Below, piece by piece: positions 1-7,748 of a DNA stretch of 34,751 nt. Source of the DNA: Deltaproteobacteria bacterium YD0425bin51. Lineage in GTDB: Bacteria; Desulfobacterota; Desulfobacteria; Desulfobacterales; YD0425bin51. The notes below the pieces were generated by a model. It was not told where the DNA came from and did no database searches. It worked only from the letters and a program-made list of their open reading frames with translations. Both the position numbers and the translations under genes were made by a program. The first letter of the stretch is position 1. The number at the start of each line of letters is the position of its first letter. The stretch is from the NCBI GenBank assembly GCA_002753225.1, contig PDZS01000051.1, positions 1 to 34,751 on the forward strand, written 5' to 3'.

Positions 1-1
1 T

Positions 2-3000
2 GGAAATGCCATAAAATTTACTAATAAAGGATTTATAACTGTTTCTGGAATTGTTGATAAAATTGTCTCAAAAGAATCTGGCAAACTTGAAACTATTTTA
101 AAAATTTCTGTTTCAGACACAGGGATTGGAATTCCAAAGGACAGACATGTAGATATTTTCAAATCCTTTGAGCAAATAGATGGCTCAATTGATCGTAAAT
201 TTGGTGGTACAGGTTTAGGACTAGCTATTACAAAAAGTTTAGTTGAGCTTCATGATGGAAAAATTTGGGTTAAATCTGAAGAACAAAAAGGCTCGACCTT
301 TACTTTTACTTTGCCAATAGCTGATGTTGACGAGAAGGTAAGATATCAGGTAAGTGAAAAATTTAAAGTAATAAAAGAAACCTTAAAATTTGAAATTGGA
401 ATTGGAATTTATGAGGAATCAGAAATTATAAATGAAATTCCTGATGAACTAAAAGGAGTAAAAGCATTAGTTGTAGATGATGAAGCTGTTAATCTTCAAG
501 TAATAAGGAATAATCTTAAACTTGTAAATATAGAAGTAGAAACTGCAATATCTGGAGTTGAAGCTTTAGAAAAACTAAAAAAATCAGACCCGGATATAAT
601 TCTTTTAGATATAATGATGCCTAAATTAAATGGATATGAAACTGCAGTTCAAATTAGAAAATATTTTTCTCGTGAAGAATTACCAATTATTTTTTTAACA
701 GCAAAAAATCAAGTTGATGATCTTATGTACGGGTTTTCCATTGGAGGGAATGATTACATCACAAAACCGATATCAAGAGTTGAACTTATAGCCAGAATGA
801 CATTCCATATAGGTCTTGCAAAATCCAGATCTGCCATAAAAGAAGCTGAAGAAAAATATCATAGGATATTTATAAATGCTGTTGAAGGAATCTTTCAATT
901 CTTACCTGGAGGCAAAGTCATTAGTGCAAATCCAGCTATGGCTCGTATTTTAGGATATGATACTCCTGAACAGCTTTGTGGATCAGTAAGAGATATGGCT
1001 ATTAATTCATTTGTAAGCCAGGAAGATCGTCAAAATTTCACACGAATTCTTTTTGAAAAAGGTCAAATAAGCGGATTTGAAGCTCAAGGCAAAAGAAAAG
1101 ATGGAACTAATTTTTGGGCTTCACTCTCAGCTAGATCAATTTATGATGAAAATGGAACTGTAAGTTATTATGAAGGAATACTAGCAGACACAACAGAAAG
1201 AAAAAACAAGGAAATAGCAGAACGGGAAAGAGAAGCATACGAAGCTGCTGCAAGAGCCAAAAGTGAATTTCTAGCTAATATGAGCCATGAAATAAGAACT
1301 CCTATGAACGCAATAATTGGTTTTTCTGATCTATCTTTAAAAACAGATTTAACTCTTAGACAGCGTGATTACATTCAAAAAATAAGCGCATCAGCGTCAG
1401 CACTGATTGGAATAGTTAATGATATTTTAGATTTTTCAAAAATTGAAGCAGGAAAATTAAATTTAGAATCAATTGAATTTCAGCTAAACGAAGTTCTAGA
1501 CCGTATTTCTGATATATTCTGCAGGCAGGTTTCTGAAAAAGGGATTGAGCTTATTATTTATTTTAATAAAAATGTACCTTGCGCTCTTATAGGTGATCCT
1601 CTAAGGCTTGGACAAATTTTAATAAATTTAGTCAATAATGCCATTAAATTTACAGAACAAGGTGAAGTTATTTTATTAGTAGAAGAAATTTCAGAAAATT
1701 TAGATGCAAATAAAGTGAGACTTAAATTCTCAGTAAAAGATACAGGGATTGGAATAAGCCCGGAACAACTATCAAAACTATTTAGTTCATTTACTCAAGC
1801 AGATACATCCATAACAAGAAGGTTTGGGGGTACAGGTCTTGGTCTTGTCATTAGCAAACAGCTATCTGAAATGATGGGTGGGCAGATTGGAGTAGATAGT
1901 GTTCTAGGAGAAGGTAGTACTTTTTATTTTACAGCATTATTTGAAAAATCGATTAAAACTCAAAAATATAACCTGACGCTTCCTGAAAATTTACATGGAA
2001 CTAAAACCCTTATTATTGATGATAATCTAAAACTTAGACAGTTATTACAAATAGTTCTTACGGATTTTGGTTTAAATGTAGATAGTTGCGATGAAGCAGA
2101 ACTTGAAATTTTAAAAAGTAAACCATATAGACTTTTATTTATTGATATTACAATGAAGGGAGCAGATAAGCTTATAGAAGTTATAAAAAATGACCGAGAG
2201 CTTTCAAACATATCAATTATTCTTATGACACTTCTAGGTAAAGAAGATATTTATGACAAATTAAAAACTAATGATTTTTTAATTAAGCCTCTCAAACAAA
2301 CTATAATCTTTGAAACTGTACTTAATACTTTAACAAATATTTCTATCAAACCAGAAGAATCAAAATCCTTAAATATAGCCAATGTTCTTTTAGTTGAAGA
2401 TAATCATATAAATCAAGAACTTGTAAAAGAAATGTTGAGCAGTACAGGAGCAATTATAACAACAGCAGATGATGGGAAACAAGCTGTTGCTATATTAAAA
2501 GATGCGGAATTTGATATTGTTTTTATGGATATTCAGATGCCTCAAATGGATGGGTATGAAGCTACCAAAGCAATAAGAGAAATGGGTAAAAAACTGCCAA
2601 TTATTGCAATGACAGCTAATGCTATGGATGAAGATAGGCAAAGATGTTTAGAAGCAGGAATGGATGATTATGTTAGTAAACCAATTAGTATAGATAATTT
2701 AGTGGCTATTTTCAATAAATGGTCAAATATAAAAAACTTTAACAATACAAATAAATATAAATTGGAAGAAGCGGATAATGAATTCCCCAATGAAATAGAG
2801 GGAATTGATATTAATTCAGCCATAAAAAGAGCTGCTGGCAATAAAAAATTATTAAAAAAACTATTGATTGACTTTAGAAGAGACTATACAAATGCAATAG
2901 ATGAAATTAAAGAAGCATGGGAACAAGGTGAAATGGAAACAGTTAGCCGTATAGTCCATACATTAAAAGGAGTCAGCGGAAATATCTCTGCTAATAAAAT

Positions 3001-3394
3001 CCATTTAGCTTGTATAGACATTGAAAATACAATTAAGCAAAAAGACTTAAATAATTTCAAACCTATGCTTAGCATTTGTAATGAGGCTTTAATAACTGTA
3101 TTAGAATCTATAAAAAATATCGAAAAAAAAGTTGCTGAAAATAATATTCAAGCTCCCAAAATAGATAATAAAGATATTCATTTAATTTTAGTAAAATTAA
3201 ATGAAATGCTTAAATTAAACGATTTAGAAGCCGATGAATATATAGATATAATTAAGGAACAACTTTCAGATTTTAACATTAAAAATCTTATATATGACCT
3301 TGAAAATTATATATCAAAATTAGACTTTGAGAATGCGCAAATAACGCTTAACAATATAGCAGAAAGTATAGGTATTAGCTTACATGACAAATAA
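2..3394 (+). CDS. Hybrid histidine kinase with two kinase cores and a C-terminal HPt (5' end missing)
   Basis: The frame is open from base 2, so the gene starts outside the window; 1130 residues are visible. Counting from base 2, the order is: end of a first HATPase domain (1-105; N-box NAIKFT, G1 DTGIGI, G2 GTGLGL), receiver (about 152-268, Asp203), PAS (282-405), HisKA (His429 in SHEIRTP), a second complete HATPase (530-650), a weak receiver (660-770, Asp715, lacking the usual Met-Pro after the Asp), a good receiver (785-900, Asp843), HPt (940-1030, His986 in VHTLKG) and a helical tail. No membrane segment is visible, but the missing N-terminus could hold one. The role is a multi-step phosphorelay within one chain. 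A TTG at 311 can be read as a start, but it falls directly after the first HATPase domain and is not real. The gene overlaps the next kinase by 11 bases, suggesting an operon. The family call is certain; the signal is unknown. Confidence 0.95.
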   Translation, partial: GNAIKFTNKGFITVSGIVDKIVSKESGKLETILKISVSDTGIGIPKDRHVDIFKSFEQIDGSIDRKFGGTGLGLAITKSLVELHDGKIWVKSEEQKGSTFTFTLPIADVDEKVRYQVSEKFKVIKETLKFEIGIGIYEESEIINEIPDELKGVKALVVDDEAVNLQVIRNNLKLVNIEVETAISGVEALEKLKKSDPDIILLDIMMPKLNGYETAVQIRKYFSREELPIIFLTAKNQVDDLMYGFSIGGNDYITKPISRVELIARMTFHIGLAKSRSAIKEAEEKYHRIFINAVEGIFQFLPGGKVISANPAMARILGYDTPEQLCGSVRDMAINSFVSQEDRQNFTRILFEKGQISGFEAQGKRKDGTNFWASLSARSIYDENGTVSYYEGILADTTERKNKEIAEREREAYEAAARAKSEFLANMSHEIRTPMNAIIGFSDLSLKTDLTLRQRDYIQKISASASALIGIVNDILDFSKIEAGKLNLESIEFQLNEVLDRISDIFCRQVSEKGIELIIYFNKNVPCALIGDPLRLGQILINLVNNAIKFTEQGEVILLVEEISENLDANKVRLKFSVKDTGIGISPEQLSKLFSSFTQADTSITRRFGGTGLGLVISKQLSEMMGGQIGVDSVLGEGSTFYFTALFEKSIKTQKYNLTLPENLHGTKTLIIDDNLKLRQLLQIVLTDFGLNVDSCDEAELEILKSKPYRLLFIDITMKGADKLIEVIKNDRELSNISIILMTLLGKEDIYDKLKTNDFLIKPLKQTIIFETVLNTLTNISIKPEESKSLNIANVLLVEDNHINQELVKEMLSSTGAIITTADDGKQAVAILKDAEFDIVFMDIQMPQMDGYEATKAIREMGKKLPIIAMTANAMDEDRQRCLEAGMDDYVSKPISIDNLVAIFNKWSNIKNFNNTNKYKLEEADNEFPNEIEGIDINSAIKRAAGNKKLLKKLLIDFRRDYTNAIDEIKEAWEQGEMETVSRIVHTLKGVSGNISANKIHLACIDIENTIKQKDLNNFKPMLSICNEALITVLESIKNIEKKVAENNIQAPKIDNKDIHLILVKLNEMLKLNDLEADEYIDIIKEQLSDFNIKNLIYDLENYISKLDFENAQITLNNIAESIGISLHDK

Positions 3395-6300
3395 GTTCAT
3401 AATATTTTTTATGTTTATAATTTTGCCAAACATCGCATTTTCTTTGGAGAAAGCTCCCCCTTTAATTCTTGATGACAGTAAATCAGTATATAGCATTGGT
3501 TTATATCTAGATATACTGGAAGATAAAAAAGGTGAATTAACAATAGATGATGTCACAATACCTCCTTTTTCAGAAGATTTCGTGAAAAGCAGCTGGGAAG
3601 TTCCTAATTTGGGCTATACAAACTCTATATACTGGATAAAATTTACACTGTCATCTAAAAATCAAAAAGTAAAAACCTGGTTATTAGATTTTGCAGACCC
3701 ACATCCAGATCATTTTGAATTATACCTCCCTGATTCAAAAAACAATTTTACAACAATAAAAGGGGGGGACAGACTTCCTTTTAAAAATAGAGAAATTAAA
3801 AATAGAAACTTTATTTTTAGTATAAAAACTTATCCTAACCAAGACCAAACTATATATATGAGAATCCAGCATGAAGGAGTAATGAAATTTCCTCTATATT
3901 TAATGACCTATGATGAACTAATGGATAAAGTAGAAACAGATTCTATAGTTTTTGGAATTATTTATGGAATCATGGCTATTATGATGTTTTATAACTTTTT
4001 TATTTTTATAGTAATAAGAGATAGTAATTATCTTTTTTATGTTTTGTATATAGCCAGTAATACAATATTTCAGATGTTTTTTGATGGTTTTGCATTTAAA
4101 TTTTTTCTCCCTGATTATCCAATGCTTGTAAATATAGGAGTTCCATTTTTTGGATGTTTAGCTCTTTTTGCAGGTGTATATTTTACAAGAAATTTTCTTG
4201 AAACTAAAAATTTCTTAAAAAGGCTTGATATAACTTTAATAGTCCTAATGAATTTTTCCCTTTTAGTAAGTATATCATCACTAATAATTCCATATAAGAT
4301 ATCAATTAGATGTACAATTTTTTTAGCATTCATTATTCCAATTTTTGTTTTAATATCAGCTTATAAAATTTTGCTTAAAGGTTTTAAACCTGCAAGATAT
4401 TATGCCATTGCATGGACAACGCTTATTATAGGAACTTTTGTATTCTCATTAAAAGAGTTAAGCCTTATACCCTCTATTTTCATAACAGAATATTCTTTAA
4501 GGATAGGCACAGTTTTAGATATAGTTCTTCTTTCTTTTGCTTTGGCAGACAGGATAAATATTTTAAAAAAAGAAAAGGAAAATGCACAGGTTGAGGCAAT
4601 TAATAGTCAAAAAATTGCAATAGAAAATTTAGAATCAGCAAGAGATGCTGCAAAAGATGCTGCAAGGGCTAAAAGTGAATTTTTAGCTAATATAAGCCAT
4701 GAAATAAGAACTCCAATGAACGCAGTTATAGGTCTTACAGAATTAGTTTTAAACACAAAATTAGACAACCATCAGCGCAATTATTTAGGAAAAATTCAAA
4801 CTTCAGCAAGAAGCCTTTTAGATACAATAAATGATATTTTTGACTTCTCAAACATTGAAGTGGGGAAACTTAATTTAGAAAAAGTAAATTTCTATCTTTC
4901 TGATATTTTAAACACCACATACAGTATTTTTAATAAAAAAGCTTTGGATAAAGGAATTAACCTTATTATAAATGTTGAAAATGATGTCCCTCTTTATCTA
5001 AAAGGGGATTCTTTTAGATTAAATCAGGTTTTAATAAACCTTTTAAATAATGCATTTAAATTTACATCTAAAGGAGAAGTAAACTTAAAAGTTAATTTAG
5101 AAAATAGAGATGAAAATACAATAAAATTAAAGTTTTGTGTTAAAGATACTGGTATTGGAATAAGTAAAGAATATATGCCCAAACTATTCGATGCTTTTAG
5201 CCAAGAAGATGCATCTTCAACAAGGGAATATGGAGGAACAGGTTTAGGCCTTAAAATTTCTAAAAGACTTGTAGAAATGATGGGTGGCAATATTTGGGTA
5301 GAAAGCGAAATAGATAAAGGAAGCTCTTTTTATTTTACCTCTGTATTAGAAATTATATCAGATGAAAAAGTAGATAAAAAAGAAGCATCAACAATTGATC
5401 TTTGCCAATTAAAAATTTTGGTTGTTGATGATAATATTACTTCTGGGACTTATATTCAAGAATGTCTAAGATCATTCAACCTGGAAACAGATATCGTTTC
5501 TTCAGGAAAGGAAGCATTAGCTTTAATTACTTCTTCTGTAAAAGATGGAAAAGCTTATAACATAGTACTTATGGACTGGATGATGCCAGAGATGGACGGA
5601 ATTGATGTTTCAAAAGCAATAAGAGGAAATTCCATTATAAAGGACTTACCAATAATAATGATGCTTCCAGTCGGGTGGGAAGATATAAAACAAAAAGCAA
5701 ACATGGTTGGTGTTAATGGTTTTATATTTAAACCAGTAAACCAATCCACTCTTTTTAATACCATTTTAGAATTTTTTGGTCGTTTCCCTTTGCATACATG
5801 CAAAATTCAAGAAATAAAAGCGCAAGAAGTTGGCTCTATTGAAAACATAAATGGAGCAAGCATACTATTAGTTGAAGATAATTCAATTAATCAACAGGTA
5901 GCAACAGAAATATTAAAAAGCGCTGGAGCTTACATAAAAATATCAGAAAATGGATTAGAAGCAGTAGATGCTGTTTCAGAAGCTACATTCGATGCTATTT
6001 TAATGGATATACAAATGCCAATGATGGATGGGTATGAAGCCACAAAAGAAATCCGTAAAAAAGGAATAAGAACGCCAATTATTGCTGTAACTGCCCATGC
6101 TATGAAAGGGGATAGAGAAAAATGTTTAGCTGCTGGAATGAACGATTACGTTACAAAACCAATTGATGTTGATGAACTGCTTTTAACCCTAGGAAAATGG
6201 ATAAAACCACCCAAAAATACAGTTAATAAACCATTACCTGCTCCTAAAAAAGTTGATGAAGAAAACAACATTTTAAACAGCTTACCCGGAATTGATATAG

Positions 6301-6878
6301 AATCTGGCGTTAAAAGACTTGGAGGCAACCGTAAACTTTTTATACAGCTCCTAAAAGATTTTTCTAAAGATTATGCTAATGCCATTGAGAATATAAAAGA
6401 TGCTTGGGAAAAAGGCGAAAAAGAATTAGTACATAGACTGGTTCACACATTAAAAGGAGTTGCCGGTAATTTTTCAGCAAAAGAATTACATAGCGCAACA
6501 ATTGAACTAGAACGCGATATAAAAAGTGGCAAAAATGAAAATTTCTACACCCTACTTGAACAATGTAAAGATGCATTAATAAAAGTTATTGTAGGAGTAA
6601 AAAATTTAAAGCAGGATAATGAAAAAGATAAAAAAGAATCGTCTGATTATTTCCCAGTTACTGATATATCAAATCTTGAACCACTTTTAATTAAATTATT
6701 AGAATCTTTGAAAGCAAGTGAACTCGATGCAGAAGAAAATTTAGATGCGATTAAAAAATATGTTGGTGAATCAAATCTTAAAAAAGATATAGAGAAGATG
6801 GAAGAAGCTATTTTAAAATTAGATTTTGAATTAGCTATAGATATTCTTTCTGAAGTTTTAAAAAATCTCAACAGATGA
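3384..6878 (+). CDS. Membrane hybrid histidine kinase with 7TMR-DISM sensor, two receivers and HPt
   Basis: A 1164-residue sensor kinase. A signal peptide (about 1-20) is followed by a periplasmic DISMED2-like domain (30-180), a seven-helix 7TMR-DISM membrane block (187-395) and a short linker helix. Then come HisKA (His439 in SHEIRTP), HATPase (N-box NNAFKFT, DTGIGI, GTGLGL), receiver 1 (Asp731 in LMDWMMP), receiver 2 (Asp875 in LMDIQMP), HPt (His1021 in VHTLKG) and a helical tail from about 1085. In known 7TMR-DISM proteins the outer domain is thought to bind carbohydrate-like ligands; the ligand here is unknown. The start lies inside the end of the upstream kinase gene and its ribosome site is weak, so translation is probably coupled. 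An ATG nine codons later (3411) is an alternative start that keeps most of the signal peptide. With its neighbour it may form a soluble/membrane pair feeding one phosphorelay (inference). Confidence 0.95.
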   Translation: MTNKFIIFFMFIILPNIAFSLEKAPPLILDDSKSVYSIGLYLDILEDKKGELTIDDVTIPPFSEDFVKSSWEVPNLGYTNSIYWIKFTLSSKNQKVKTWLLDFADPHPDHFELYLPDSKNNFTTIKGGDRLPFKNREIKNRNFIFSIKTYPNQDQTIYMRIQHEGVMKFPLYLMTYDELMDKVETDSIVFGIIYGIMAIMMFYNFFIFIVIRDSNYLFYVLYIASNTIFQMFFDGFAFKFFLPDYPMLVNIGVPFFGCLALFAGVYFTRNFLETKNFLKRLDITLIVLMNFSLLVSISSLIIPYKISIRCTIFLAFIIPIFVLISAYKILLKGFKPARYYAIAWTTLIIGTFVFSLKELSLIPSIFITEYSLRIGTVLDIVLLSFALADRINILKKEKENAQVEAINSQKIAIENLESARDAAKDAARAKSEFLANISHEIRTPMNAVIGLTELVLNTKLDNHQRNYLGKIQTSARSLLDTINDIFDFSNIEVGKLNLEKVNFYLSDILNTTYSIFNKKALDKGINLIINVENDVPLYLKGDSFRLNQVLINLLNNAFKFTSKGEVNLKVNLENRDENTIKLKFCVKDTGIGISKEYMPKLFDAFSQEDASSTREYGGTGLGLKISKRLVEMMGGNIWVESEIDKGSSFYFTSVLEIISDEKVDKKEASTIDLCQLKILVVDDNITSGTYIQECLRSFNLETDIVSSGKEALALITSSVKDGKAYNIVLMDWMMPEMDGIDVSKAIRGNSIIKDLPIIMMLPVGWEDIKQKANMVGVNGFIFKPVNQSTLFNTILEFFGRFPLHTCKIQEIKAQEVGSIENINGASILLVEDNSINQQVATEILKSAGAYIKISENGLEAVDAVSEATFDAILMDIQMPMMDGYEATKEIRKKGIRTPIIAVTAHAMKGDREKCLAAGMNDYVTKPIDVDELLLTLGKWIKPPKNTVNKPLPAPKKVDEENNILNSLPGIDIESGVKRLGGNRKLFIQLLKDFSKDYANAIENIKDAWEKGEKELVHRLVHTLKGVAGNFSAKELHSATIELERDIKSGKNENFYTLLEQCKDALIKVIVGVKNLKQDNEKDKKESSDYFPVTDISNLEPLLIKLLESLKASELDAEENLDAIKKYVGESNLKKDIEKMEEAILKLDFELAIDILSEVLKNLNR

Positions 6879-6897
6879 TATGGTGTTCTTGTTTCTT

Positions 6898-7707
6898 TTA
6901 AGGGAGCACAGCAAAAACTCTAGCAGGTGCACCAGTTCCATCCTTTATTAACATTGGTATAACATAAAGAGTAGCTCCTATAGCTTGTAACTTATCCATA
7001 TTAGCAATATTTTCAATAGCCAATTTGTTGGCTTTACAAAATATTTGATGAACCTTAAAATCTTTTGATTTTCCAAAATCGATACTTGGTGTATCCAGAC
7101 CTATTCCTTTAATATTTCTTTCATTTACCAAAAATTCTGCGGTCTCTTTTGAAAAACCAGGAAAACTTAATTCAGGAAGAGCATCCTTTCCAGTTTTTGC
7201 TGTTCCTAAAACTCCTTTTTTATCGGGATAATACTTTGTATCTATACCTGTATACATAAGCACCCATCCATTATCAGGTATTTTCCCATATTTTGCCTCC
7301 CACTCTTTTATATCTTTAACAGTTAACAGATAATCTCTGTTATTCAAACATTTTGAAACAACATCAATTTTAACCGCTGGACCAATCCAATCATGCAAAG
7401 GTATCTGATCAATTGTTTTTCCTTTTTCAGAGAAATGTATTGGAGCATCTGCATGTGTGCCTCCATGTTCCGAAGCGCTGTAATTATTTGAAGCATACCA
7501 CCATCCACCTTCTAAAATTCCCCAATCTAATTTTTTTAGTTTGAATGGTTCTGCTGTTGGCCAGTAAATTGTATTTTCGTCAAAAGTATATGTCATATCA
7601 AGCAATTTGTTTGCTTTAGGGAAAGTGTCCTGAGATTTAGCAGATACATTTAAAAATAAGCTTACGAAGATTAAAACATATTTTGTTAAACATTTATAGT
7701 TTTTCAT
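6898..7707 (-). CDS. Secreted cyclase-family (kynurenine formamidase-like) metal hydrolase
   Basis: 269 residues. A signal peptide (about 1-25, hydrophobic core YVLIFVSLFLNVSA) precedes a complete cyclase-family domain (Pfam Cyclase / KynB-like). The diagnostic metal-binding motif HGGTHADAPIHF is intact at about residues 80-93. Characterised members open amide or lactone bonds, for example N-formylkynurenine or isatin, using a divalent metal. The substrate here cannot be told from sequence, and no tryptophan-degradation genes are nearby. The export signal places it in the periplasm, whereas KynB-type enzymes are mostly cytoplasmic. Upstream AGAGGATC gives a reasonable ribosome site. It lies 41 bases downstream of the AsmA-like gene on the same strand, so the two may be co-transcribed. 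It converges on the kinase gene to its left with only 19 bases between them and no clear terminator hairpin. Confidence 0.88.
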   Translation of the reverse strand: MKNYKCLTKYVLIFVSLFLNVSAKSQDTFPKANKLLDMTYTFDENTIYWPTAEPFKLKKLDWGILEGGWWYASNNYSASEHGGTHADAPIHFSEKGKTIDQIPLHDWIGPAVKIDVVSKCLNNRDYLLTVKDIKEWEAKYGKIPDNGWVLMYTGIDTKYYPDKKGVLGTAKTGKDALPELSFPGFSKETAEFLVNERNIKGIGLDTPSIDFGKSKDFKVHQIFCKANKLAIENIANMDKLQAIGATLYVIPMLIKDGTGAPARVFAVLP

Positions 7708-7748
7708 TATGATCCTCTCATATTTGTTGAATAACAGTTTATAATAAC

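Noticed and set aside
311..313. TTG as the start of the first kinase
   Set aside because: The frame upstream back to base 2 encodes a clear HATPase domain, so the gene is merely cut by the window edge.
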